In this document: in pieces, positions 10,022 through 18,590 of the stretch | How the letters are laid out: every line of letters starts with the position of its first letter | Numbering within the stretch: the stretch's first letter is position 1 | Made by a program: the position numbers and the translations under genes | DNA from: Haplomitrium mnioides | Lineage: Eukaryota; Marchantiophyta; Haplomitriopsida; Calobryales | Direction of reading: 5' to 3' | Assembly: GCA_049999725.1 (NCBI GenBank) | Contig: JBNGIS010032726.1 | Coordinates: forward strand, 1-22,471 | Length of the DNA: 22,471 nucleotides | Notes under the pieces: generated by a model | Seen by the model: the letters and a program-made list of their open reading frames with translations, nothing else | Database searches by the model: none | Told to the model about the DNA's origin: nothing

Positions 10022-10039
10022 AAAAAAAAAAAAAAAAAA
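10022..10039. repeat. Homopolymer A18
   Basis: A run of 18 A flanked by CGC and CGC. It sits in the leader of the possible third element and is not clearly a retroposon tail because no element body precedes it. Confidence 0.8.
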
Positions 10040-10084
10040 CGCAAACACACCCGGCCAACAACAAACCTTCAAACGAGCATCCTT

Positions 10085-10097
10085 GATGATGCCAAAT
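10085..10097 (-). promoter_or_regulatory. Possible primer binding site of a third LTR element
   Basis: On the minus strand the order is ...CTTCGCAACA, ATT, TGGCATCATC. An LTR-like CA end, a three-base gap and a TGG start fit an LTR/PBS junction. The LTR would run rightward from 10098 (TGTTGCG). Two outer ends with matching GCAACA exist (10407 and 11682), so its length is open. Confidence 0.35.
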
Positions 10098-10109
10098 TGT
10101 TGCGAAGAA

Positions 10110-10660
10110 TGAATTATTACAAAAGACCAAAATTGGAAGTTTTAATTAATGCAAAAGAAGAGACCATATCAAAAATGTCATCCTTGGTAAGGGTTTGGAA
10201 TCATTGTGTTTTCATTCCTTAAGGTTATAACCATAAGGAATGTCTGCAATTGCCAAAGTGAAACATCTAGGTTTCACAAATCCCTTCAACTAGCAAGCAT
10301 TTGCCTCCTGGTGGACTTGGTCATATACCAAATTAAGTCCATAAACATAGGACATTAAGTCCTCATCTTTGTCTCGAAGAACTCCTTCAGTGAGAGAGGC
10401 AGCAACATCATTTTGTTGCCTTGATTTCCACACTCTAGCTTTCTCGCAATGAATAGAAAAGTAGAAGGGTAGAACACAAGTGTGGGAACTGGTCTTGATC
10501 TTCCAGGGCTTCTTTGACCCTCAATATTTTTGGCCTTTTGGCAATTGCTGTCAATTATATGCAACTCTCGTTTAAATGTTTTGTCCCCATGCACAAAGCA
10601 AAAACAAAAAAATTAGAGAAGACAATAAAAAAATCATAGACTTTAACAAGGAAAAGCATC
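10110..10660. other. AT-rich stretch, possible LTR body, no gene
   Basis: No coding region or repeat that I can support, apart from the possible LTR start at 10098. Short open frames here lack any motif. Confidence 0.45.
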
Positions 10661-10664
10661 TAAG

Positions 10665-10895
10665 CATGAGAGTTCTGGCGCATCTAGACTTAAGAGTCTA
10701 CGCACGTATGGACTTGAGAGTCCAGGAGAGCATGGTCTCCAAAGTCCATGCACACATAGACTTGACAATCGTAATGCATCTGGACTTGCACATAGACTAT
10801 CAAGTCCATGCTTGCATTGATTTCAATGTCTAGACGCATTGACTTGAGTGTAAAGCCGTGCTTGGACAATCAAGTCCATGCGCGCATAGACTACA
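10665..10895. repeat. 24-bp palindromic minisatellite (about 9 units)
   Basis: Units such as AAAGTCCATGCACACATAGACTTG and AGAGTCTACGCACGTATGGACTTG follow with a mostly 24-base period. Each has AGTC near one end and GACT near the other with alternating GC/AC in the middle, so single units can fold back on themselves. The core matches that of the 310-655 array. Confidence 0.75.
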
Positions 10896-11088
10896 AATCG
10901 TTTTTATTTTAACAAAACAACTTTTACAAAAAATTCAATGTAACTCTAGAAAAACAAAATTTAGAATGGAAAAACAAACTTACCAATATCTTCTCAAAGT
11001 TGGAGTAAAATGAAGACATCTTTGACTCCTCGGTGTGGAAAGGGTACTCCTCTCTTACTTCTTCCCAAAAGTAGCAATAGACTTTGGA
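10896..11088. other. AT-rich spacer
   Basis: No gene or repeat seen. Confidence 0.4.
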
Positions 11089-11489
11089 TCAAAAAGACTT
11101 AACCATGACCACTAAAACTTTATGTCTCTTTAGTTCATGAGACATTTCTTTGATTGAAAGCTCTCTAGCTTCCACGTGTTTCAAAACAAAAATTTTTACT
11201 TCTGAATCATCTGAAAGACCCTGAAAAGACCTCCACGGTGTCCACTTCATGTCCTCCATTCTCAATGACCCTTTGACCTTAGGCTTTTGACCCTTCACCA
11301 TATTTCTCTCTCATATAGAAAAAAAATACTTTGTTGTAGATCCCAAAGCTCACCACTTTGGAATGCAAGCTGGAACCAATTGTCTTGAGAAGTGACTATC
11401 TTTTCAAGAGTCGACTTTGGCTTAATCTCTAGGGTCTCTAGCACCAACTCTCTTTTTAATTTTTGGGATGACACTATCCCACTCTCCAT
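11089..11489 (-). pseudogene. Coding-like fragment of unknown origin, two frames
   Basis: A 64-codon frame (11489-11295) and a 70-codon frame (11301-11089) follow directly with a one-base overlap-type shift. Their composition is protein-like and highly charged; the second includes EVKIFVLKHVEARELSIKEM and a following KRHKVLVVMV stretch. An upstream TGGCATTAGAGG (11504-11493) resembles a mutated tRNA-Met primer binding site just before the ATG, so this could be the start of a Gag from another LTR element. I do not recognise the family. Confidence 0.35.
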
Positions 11490-11655
11490 GAACCTCTAAT
11501 GCCAATATTCGACCTTTTGAATCGATGTTATTTCCAATCTGTATCTTTGGCCTTAACTGTCATGTATTGCAAATACACGAGCCTCTTTTGGAGTCAACCA
11601 CATGTAAACGTAACAATTACACAGCAAAAGAATAGGATTTTTTGCTCACTATTTG

Positions 11656-11875
11656 GTGACTAAAATTTGCCTTGTGGCAACACTGTGATTGCTTTCTACA
11701 ATCTCATATCTACATTTTTCAAGGTTCTTTAGATCAAACTCTAACTTATTTCTTAACTTGCACTTTGGGTCTACTACAACAATAAAAAAGTTGTACGCAT
11801 ACTTGTTTGTCAACATTTTTTGCGCCAAAAGCTCCTTAATATCCTCATGTAACCTCCAAATTTGGAATGGTCTCT
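11656..11875 (-). pseudogene. Short coding-like fragment, unknown
   Basis: About 70 codons stay open on the minus strand between TAG stops, reading for example WRLHEDIKELLAQKM and NFFIVVVDPKCKLRNKLEF. The residue mix is protein-like, but there is no start at the beginning and no known motif. Confidence 0.25.
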
Positions 11876-12044
11876 AGTTATCTATTCCTGGTTTTGGAAG
11901 GTTAAGATTTTCTAGCTGAATTGTTATTGTTTCCTCTCGGACTTTGCATCGTTGGATTGCAAAACATGACAATGATGAGAACGTTCATGTTCCCACCAAA
12001 CTTACATGTAGCAATGATGGGAAACCAAACTTACATGTTTCCAC

Positions 12045-13012
12045 CAAGTAGTAGGAATCGATAATGGTTGCAGAAGACCAGCTGGTTTTTGATTTTAAGC
12101 CTTGTTTTGTTGACAACTTTCACAAGAACAAACAAAGCCACAAACATCTTAAGCTAGGTTTGGTCACCACCAAGTCTGTTGAAGCAACTCCATAGTCTTG
12201 TCTACTCAAAGATGCTCAGAAATCGGAATATCATGTGCTTCTTGTAAATGTGCCATTCGAAGCGCATCATCTTGAGGAACATATATTTGATAGCCTTGAT
12301 AGAGAATACCATCCCGAATGGAAAAGGTATAATACTCATTATCTTGGACCACCAAACATGCTCTAACAAGAGTAAAGAAGATGTCTTCTTGTAACTTTTG
12401 TCCAAAGCCGTCACTCATTGCTTCATCAAGATGTAATATACTAACATTTGCTATCTCTAGTGCATTTATTTGATGATCCGGTCTTCGAGACAATGCATTA
12501 GAAATAGTGTAGAACCTTCCCGGCTTGTACTCCAACTTGAAATCAAAGAGTTGTAGTTGATCTTCCCATCGATGATAATGACTTGACATATTTTCCAAGT
12601 GGATTTCTTGAAGCAATGGCTTGTGGTTTGTGCGTATAAGTACAGGTTTGCTCGAAAGATAGTGTCTCCACACCTTGGTAGCATAAATGATTGCTAATTG
12701 CTCTTGATCTCTTGCAGAATAATTTCTCTGTACCGCATTCAATCGGTGTGAGATGAATGCAATTGGATGAAGTCCATCCTCAAACTCTTGCTGTACAACC
12801 GCTCCAATAGCAAAATTAGAAGCATAAAAATCAACTATACAACACCTCTTTGGGTCATATGGTTGCAGAATTGGACGAGATGTCACTGTATCCTTGAGTT
12901 GTTGAAATGTCACTTGCTCCTTGGTCATCCATTTGAACTTTGCATCCTTCCCTAGTAAATCCATAAGCGTTGCAGCAATATGAGCATAGTAATGAATGAA
13001 TCTTCGATACAA
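12045..13012 (-). pseudogene. RNase H and integrase zinc finger of element 2
   Basis: The open part (13012-12206, 268 codons) begins at MYRRFIHYYAHI, the RT-connection motif, and continues as RNase H: first acidic residue in CCIVDFYASNFAIGAV, Glu in ARDQEQLAII. The usual TDH reads TNH (RTNHKPLL) and the usual VADALSRR reads ISNALSRR, so two catalytic Asp are Asn. After this, integrase starts: the HHCC finger has its His pair in EAHDIPISEHL, and beyond a TGA the same frame continues WWW, then a CESCQQNK Cys pair and QPLSIPTTWWKHV. Homology then stops at about 12040. Confidence 0.85.
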
Positions 13013-13033
13013 ACTTGCTAATCCATTAAAAGC

Positions 13034-13991
13034 TCAAACATCCTTTGCATTATTCGATGTTGGCCACTCTGTAATAGCCTTAATTTTCTCTTCCTCCATC
13101 TTGATGCATCTGCAGACACTTTATGCCCTAGATAAGTCACCTCTTGCTTCCAAAACTCACAGTTAAACTTCTTGCAATAAAACTTCCATTGTGTAGTCGT
13201 TGTAGTACCTCTTTCAGATGAGCATGATGCTCAACTTCACTTTTACTAAAGATAAAGATATCGTCCAAAAATACCAACACTGACTTATCCAATAACCCAT
13301 CAAAAACTTGATGCATTTGATCCATAAATATCGCCAAAGCATTAGTAAGACCAAATGTAAGAACTTTTCACTCAAAATACCCATACCTTGTGCGAAAAGC
13401 TATCTTTGGTACATCACTTAGCTTGATTGGAATTTGCCAATAGCCACTTCGAAGATCCAACTTAGAAAAGAATCGTGCACCACTCAATTGATCCCACAAG
13501 TCATCAATACGAGGTAGATGATAGGCGTTCTTCATTGTTTGATTGTTCAATCTTCAATAATTTGTACAAAGACGAAATCCACCATCTTTCTTTAGTACAA
13601 AAAATACTGGAGCTCCCCAAGAAGAAGTATTGTGTTGAATGAAATCCTTTTTAAGAAGATCCGTCAATGTCTTTCGAAGCTCCTCTAATTCTTGTAGTAA
13701 TAGCCGATATATAGGTTGATTATAATGAGTGCTTCCGGGTATCAACTCAATCGGAAAAGGCATTCCTCAAAAGTCTGGTAACCCCTTTGGCAAATCCTCC
13801 ATAAATACATCCACAAACTCTTTTAAAATATCATCTATCATTAAGGTAGGTGCACCTTCCCCCCCCCCCCCCTCCTTACTCAAGTCCATGATAGGCTTAA
13901 TCGAAACAACAAAGATAGACAACTCTTGTGCCACTGAATTAACATGCTGAACTGATTTAGGCTTCTTCACCAATGGTGTTGAACACCCCAA
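13034..13991 (-). pseudogene. Reverse transcriptase of element 2
   Basis: Four same-frame pieces (13991-13767, 13763-13554, 13550-13368, 13337-13137) show the gypsy RT in order: HYNQPIYRL lead-in, SSWGAPVFFVLKKDGGFRLC, then [23 protein letters not shown], [11 protein letters not shown] with catalytic Asp, KVLTFGLTNA and VLVFLDDIFIFSKSE with the DD pair. Stops lie at 13767, 13554-13556 and 13368; a frameshift near 13180 and another near 13100 lead to the RNase H frame, with a further TGA at 13034-13036 in the V-stop-AFNGLASLYRRF stretch. The N-terminal piece also carries the end of protease. Confidence 0.85.
13859..13872. repeat. Homopolymer C14 inside pol of element 2
   Basis: Fourteen C on the plus strand (G on the coding strand), read as the Gly run in SKEGGGGEG. 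It lies in the spacer between protease and RT. Confidence 0.9.
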
Positions 13992-14029
13992 AAGAAATTT
14001 CTTACCTTGTAAGGTAGCTTGAATTTGTC

Positions 14030-14215
14030 ATTTTCTCCAATCAAATTGAGCGGACCTTTCTTTAAGCCAAGGCAATCATAAAATTATGTCATATTGTACA
14101 CGTGCAATAACAAATTGCATAGATTCTGTAATGACATAAAAATTTCAGAACTCCCACTATCGACCAACATTCTACAAGAGTGCTCCTCAGTCATACCATC
14201 AAGATAGAACAAGGT
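14030..14215 (-). pseudogene. Aspartic protease remnant of element 2
   Basis: A short frame reads YLDGMTEEHSCRMLVDSGSS with the retropepsin DSG at 14153-14161. The second conserved strand, seen as LPWLKERSAQFDW near 14050-14080, lies in the next frame, so a frameshift falls between them. The domain is far too short to be active. No zinc knuckle separates it from gag, so the nucleocapsid part seems deleted. Confidence 0.65.
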
Positions 14216-14940
14216 ACCTCAAATTCTTGTTGGAATTTTAATTCCATTAGAGCTTGCAAGGTTTTGAGAACACTATTCAAATGATTGAGGACAAGATCTA
14301 ACTTCGTAGCCATGAGTAATGAGTCATGCCTCTCCACCATATGCATTGCTTCTTCTAATTGAGTAGACTCTCTCATAGTAACTTCTACTCTCGTGCAAGG
14401 TTTCAATCCTCGAGCAAAGCGGTCTAGTGCTTCTTCTTCTCTTATATCAAGAATTTGCTTAATTGTATCATGAAAATATGTTATATAACTTCTCACTGTA
14501 CCAAGTTGCTTCAATTTGGCCAACCAATCTCTTGCTACTTTTGAAGCACTTACAACCCTAAATCTTGAAATCACTCCTTCTTTGAACTCATGCCAAGAAA
14601 CAATAGGAGCGACAAATCCACGTTGTGCTTGTTCTATTTGATATCTCCACCAAAAAGTCTTTGCAACTCCTTCTAATTGGCTTGCCACAAATAGAATTCG
14701 CCAACTATCCTCTCTAATGTTTGTAGCTTCAAAATATTGTTCACAGTAAAAAATGAAGTTCTCACAAGCACCACAAGTCACCTTTCCATTATATGCTTTT
14801 GGCGTTGGAAATCGCCCATAGTTCTCTTCTTCTCAAAACATTGCTCTTTCTTTTATTCCCACTTCCAAAAGGCATGAAAGATGTTCAAGTTATTGTTCCA
14901 TTGCTTGAATCACCTCTTCTTGACTCTCCATATAGCTCAT
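14191..14940 (-). pseudogene. Gag of element 2
   Basis: The likely start is ATG 14940 or ATG 14931 (MESQEEVIQAMEQ), just inside the PBS. Two in-frame stops follow, TAA 14890-14892 and TGA 14833-14835. Then 196 codons stay open with a Gag core: WWRYQIEQAQRGF, WHEFKEGVISRFR, YITYFHDTIKQI and ARGLKPCTRVEV. This matches the capsid-forming retrotransposon Gag domain. The C-terminal CCHC knuckle is absent. Confidence 0.8.
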
Positions 14941-14956
14941 ACCAAAAATGAACCGT

Positions 14957-14969
14957 GGCTTTGATACCA
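14957..14969 (-). promoter_or_regulatory. tRNA-Met-type primer binding site of element 2
   Basis: TGGTATCAAAGCC on the minus strand, one base after the LTR end, is the usual plant retrotransposon site complementary to the 3' end of initiator tRNA-Met (TGGTATCAGAGC class, one or two changes). Confidence 0.85.
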
Positions 14970-14970
14970 A

Positions 14971-15400
14971 TGTAAAAGAATCTCAAAGACCAAAGACCAA
15001 ATCCAAACGAGTAAGAATTCATAGTGAACTCTAATAGAGTTCCTCAACCAAAGGCAACTCAATGCCCAAGCTAAGACCAAGAGTGCAAGCAAAAGCCAAG
15101 CAACCAAAGAACCGAAGTGATTTGAGAGGAACTCCAAAATAAGGAGTGGGGCTATGAAGCCCTTCTATTTATACAAGAGAAGAGGGTGTCATCCCTATTT
15201 CTTTACTTACAAGTCACTTCTCATTTCAGACTTAGAGGTGACTTTCTACCAAAAGTGACTTTGAATGCAAGTAACTTAAAAGTGACTCCCCACCAAAAGT
15301 GACTTCAAAGGCAAGTAATCCAATCTTAACCCAAAAAGTGACTCTCTACTTCCTTCACTCCTCTCTATTTTCTTATAAATAGCACAACCTTATGCTTGTA
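14971..15400 (-). repeat. 5' LTR of element 2 (outer edge uncertain)
   Basis: The inner end is clear: on the minus strand ...GATTCTTTTACA at 14971, next to the primer binding site. A TATA box, GTATAAATAG, lies at 15165-15174 on the minus strand. Between 15200 and 15350 a motif AAAGTGACTTC/AAGTGACTCCC with CCACCAAAAGTGACT is repeated several times, as enhancer-like repeats often are in U3. I could not find the outer TG end; it should lie somewhere in 15350-15450. Confidence 0.6.
15165..15174 (-). promoter_or_regulatory. TATA box in LTR of element 2
   Basis: GTATAAATAG on the minus strand, about 195 bases before the inner LTR end, followed by GAAGGGCTTC; a standard plant LTR promoter layout. 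Confidence 0.6.
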
Positions 15401-15456
15401 CTACTACTGAGTAAGTGCAAAAAGGAAAAAAATGAAAAATAGTTTTAAGACCTTAC

Positions 15457-15710
15457 CTTGCTATTGTCCTTAGCCGACTGTAGATGCTTGGTGAAGATGT
15501 CCCTCGAGTTCATCTCCGTAAAGCAAAATCTTCCTTGAATGCTATCCACTGACTGCACAAGCAGCCTGATGTGGGCTTGTTGCCCCTCTCTAACCATGGT
15601 TATTAGGACTAAAAAGCCCATGTTAAATTCATCACCTTCACCAACAAAAGGGTACAAGTGTTGATCAATGTCTTTCATGGTTCCACAACAAAGTAGCCAA
15701 TCTGAGTCCA
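15457..15710 (-). CDS. Unidentified exon-like open frame
   Basis: About 85 codons on the minus strand read as a globular protein piece, including DSDWLLCCGTMKDIDQHLYP and MGFLVLITMVREGQQAHIRL. The 3' end is a textbook splice donor (AAG/GTAAGG, exon end 15457). The frame is closed upstream by a TAA, but a protein-like stretch (YRYLDVLKVLEPE) continues in the same region, so an acceptor or a recent mutation lies near 15710. I do not recognise the protein. It could be an exon of a host gene into whose intron element 2 inserted, a duplicated gene piece, or a transposon protein. Confidence 0.4.
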
Positions 15711-15839
15711 ATTATTCTGGCTCTAGAACCTTTAGAACATCCAAATACCTATAAGGCTTTGGTTGAGCTGGTTTGGAAGCATTGACCTATGATGTTATTT
15801 TCTCAAAAGTTCAACTAGTGGAATTTGAGGACGAAAATA

Positions 15840-16440
15840 TGATGAACAAAAGTTCACAAAAACCAAAATGCTAAAAATAGAAAAATAACAAGAAATTGCA
15901 AAAAATGACAATTACTCTTTCCCTTGTAGAAGTATGAGAGGGTTTTAATGAGGCAACATTGCTCTCTTTCATTGGAAATTAGGAATTTTTGTTGGCGTTT
16001 CTTTCTATGCCTACTTGTACATGTGTTTATAACATTCCCCATGTTATAACCAAGAGGTAGTGCTAAAGTATGGTTAGTACAAGGATGATTAGCATTACAA
16101 GTATTTATCCTAATCTATAATTAGACCATATAGTTGGAACAATTATCAATGTTGTAATGAAAATATGAGAGAATATATAATATATATATGAGATTAGAGG
16201 AGGTGTAGAGTAGGAGAGAGCGATTGAGAAGCACATACCTTCATTATGATACATGTAGTGGAATGAATGCTTCTTCTGTTTCTAACACTTTCTATATTTT
16301 TCTTTTGTTGAAAATATATGATTATGTTTGATCTTCCTACAAATTGAGTTTAAAATTTAAATTTTCAAGTGTAAACATGTTCTCATATAGCATATTACAT
16401 TCATCTAAGGTAGTTATGCAATATATTCTCCAATGTGGTA
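15840..16440. other. AT-rich stretch without genes
   Basis: No gene seen. A short (AT)n-like tract lies near 16163-16187. Short open frames lack motifs. Confidence 0.5.
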
Positions 16441-16449
16441 TGTCTTTTG

Positions 16450-17155
16450 TCATCTATTTTCCTTGTATTACATAGATAAATGAAGATCTATGTTGTCTTC
16501 GTTGTATTAGATAGATGAATGAAGATGGATATGTGTTGTCATCTTTGTACTAGATAGATGAATGAAGATATGCATTGTACTCCTTGTATTTAGATAGATG
16601 AATGAAGATATGCATTGTACTCCTTGTGTTAAATAGATTAATGAAGATATGCGTTGTCTTCCTTGTATTAGGTAGATGAATGAAGATATGTGTTGTCTTC
16701 CTTGTATTAGCTAGATGAATGAAGATTTGCATTGTCTTCCTTGTATTAGGTAGATGAATGAAGATATGTGTTGTCTTCCTTGTATTAGTTAGATGAATGA
16801 AGATTTGCGTTGTCTTCAGATATGCGTTGTCTTCGTTTGTTGTATTAGATAGATGAATAAAGATACTTGTATAAGATACTCGTTGTCTTCGTTGTATTAG
16901 ATAGATGAATGAAGATACTTGTATTAGAATACTTGTATAAGATACTTGTTGTCTTCGTTGTATTAGATAGATGAATGAAGATCGTTGTCTTCGTTGTATT
17001 AGATAGATGAATGAAGATCCTTGTATTAGATAGAAGAATGAAGACATGGCTTGTCTTCTTTGTATTAGATAGATGAATGAAGATAAGTGCTTTTGTCCTT
17101 GTATTAGATAGATCAATGAAGATATGCTTTGTTTTCTTTGTATTAGATATATGAG
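16450..17155. repeat. 39-bp minisatellite (about 17-18 units)
   Basis: Units follow the pattern TTGTATTAGATAGATGAATGAAGATATG plus GTTGTCTTCC, with a clean 39-base period at about 16620-16800 and shorter or scrambled units from 16815 on. Because 39 is 13 codons, one minus-strand frame stays open for 206 codons with a repeating SFIYLIQRRQ motif; I regard this frame as a by-product of the repeat, not a gene. There are no unique spacers, so it is not CRISPR-like. Confidence 0.9.
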
Positions 17156-17192
17156 TTTGGTCAATTGCAAGATTTTTGCTCTCTCAAAAGAT

Positions 17193-17301
17193 GAAGTTAT
17201 AACTAACTATCACTCTAGTTAGTTTAAACTTTAACCTTAGTTATAAGGAAGTTATAGCTAACTATTGCTCTAATTACTTCAGACTTTAACCTCAGTTATA
17301 C
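17193..17301. repeat. 55-bp direct duplication
   Basis: GAAGTTATAACTAACTATCA and the following bases at 17193 are repeated from 17248, with about ten differences. Both copies end in TTTAACCTYAGTTATA. Confidence 0.85.
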
Positions 17302-18110
17302 TTGTATTGAGTTTACAACAATTTTGGAGTTCTTGTTCTTTAGAAATGAAGTGTCTTCCAGTACAGATATGATTGGTTTTCCTGTTCTCAAGTATCCTCA
17401 AGAAGTATGCTGGCTGGCATACTCCACTTTCCTTCATTGTGCATTTTGACCACTGTCCTGCATATAAAGTGAAGTCCTGAACATCACTACTGCAAATGGT
17501 GAACATTAAACTCCTCAGGTTATGAGCGTGTAATCCACCTCAAAAAAAACATTTTAATGCAAACACTGTTACCTACAATCTAATAGATAAATTGTAACCT
17601 AGATAGAGTAGCATTCTACTCTTTTCTCCTCCGAAAGTGTGATACATTGACCAAGTCAGTAGTGTGTCTAATCTAGTCAGTAAATGTGACCAAATATTAG
17701 GTGCCACAGTTAAGGAAAACCTCACACCAATCACAACAGTTCGAGTGGTAGGGTCAAGTGACTTTTAGTGCCCTGTGAGCTACAGTTGCAAACCAACCAG
17801 CCTCATCGTGTGTGCTGCCACTGCTGGCCTCTTCAGTTCCCCAAAGCAGGTTCCACATTATGCACAAGCATTACGTTCCGAAAATGGAGCAATATTGTAC
17901 AAACATTTGTACCGGCAGACCATAGTTACTTTGTCTAATTTCTTCTGTTTATTACTTTCATCTAGTAAGAAATTCGAGTGTTGAGCTGTTAGGAATGGAA
18001 ACATTGAGTAGAATAATCATTACATGAATTGGAGGCACTGAATTATATACACTTACCAACCTTAGAGAAGTAGTGTAGGATATATGAAGGAGGGAAGACT
18101 AATAATGTGA
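17302..18110. other. No recognised gene
   Basis: Short open frames on either strand (minus 17506-17279, plus 17775-17984) show no motif or splice support. Nothing else seen. Confidence 0.4.
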
Positions 18111-18114
18111 TGCA

Positions 18115-18590
18115 GGAATGCCAGCGTACTCAAAACCAGAGAACAGGCTCCTGCATAATTCTGTTCAGCATGATCGACTTACAATGTTATAATGTCAGTT
18201 GAAAACAGTTACAAATCAGGGGAGGGAAAGAATTGAAACGTGCAAATTGAAGGACAGAACAGATTGGAAGCCACTGGCTGGAGAACATGCAGACAGGTGT
18301 GCCAGGCAAGCTCAAAAACAGAGAACAGGCTCCTGCATAGTTCTGTTCACCATGACTGACTTACAATGTAAACAGCAAGTTACAAATCACAGGAAAGAAT
18401 TCAGTTGCACAACAAGGACAGAACACCGTGCACATGAATGGCTGGAGAACACAACATAAAAGAGTTTCCCACGACTACTGCCATGTACAGAGTTACAAAC
18501 AGGCTACAAATCACATGAAAGAAATATGATGCGCAACAAGGACAGGACAGGTTGCAAGTAAATGGCTGGAGAACACAACATAAAGAGTGC
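18115..18590. repeat. Degenerate tandem repeat, about 2.7 copies
   Basis: CAGAGAACAGGCTCCTGCATA occurs at 18137 and 18319; GGCTGGAGAACA occurs at 18276, 18441 and 18564; AGTTACAAATCA-type and CAAGGACAGAACA-type motifs recur in the same order. Copy lengths shrink from about 180 to 124 bases, so internal deletions separate the units. Confidence 0.75.

Larger units (their letters stand above)
12040..15400 (-). mobile_element. Ty3/gypsy LTR retrotransposon 2 (chromovirus-like), 3'-truncated
   Basis: On the minus strand: 5' LTR (right of 14971), tRNA-Met-type PBS, gag, a protease remnant, RT, RNase H and the integrase zinc finger, ending near 12040. RNase H and the ISNALSRRPD segment correspond to the VADALSRRPD of chromoviruses, and the tRNA-Met primer also fits that clade. 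It is older or more decayed than element 1: frameshifts separate gag, protease, RT and RNase H, and several stops break each. Integrase core, chromodomain and 3' LTR are missing. The right edge of the LTR is estimated, not seen. Confidence 0.85.

Noticed and set aside
16450-17155. CRISPR-like array
   Set aside because: Units are contiguous and similar over their full length, with no unique spacers, in a plant nuclear context.
16550-17170. 206-codon repetitive protein
   Set aside because: Created by the 39-bp repeat; no start context, domain or conservation evidence.
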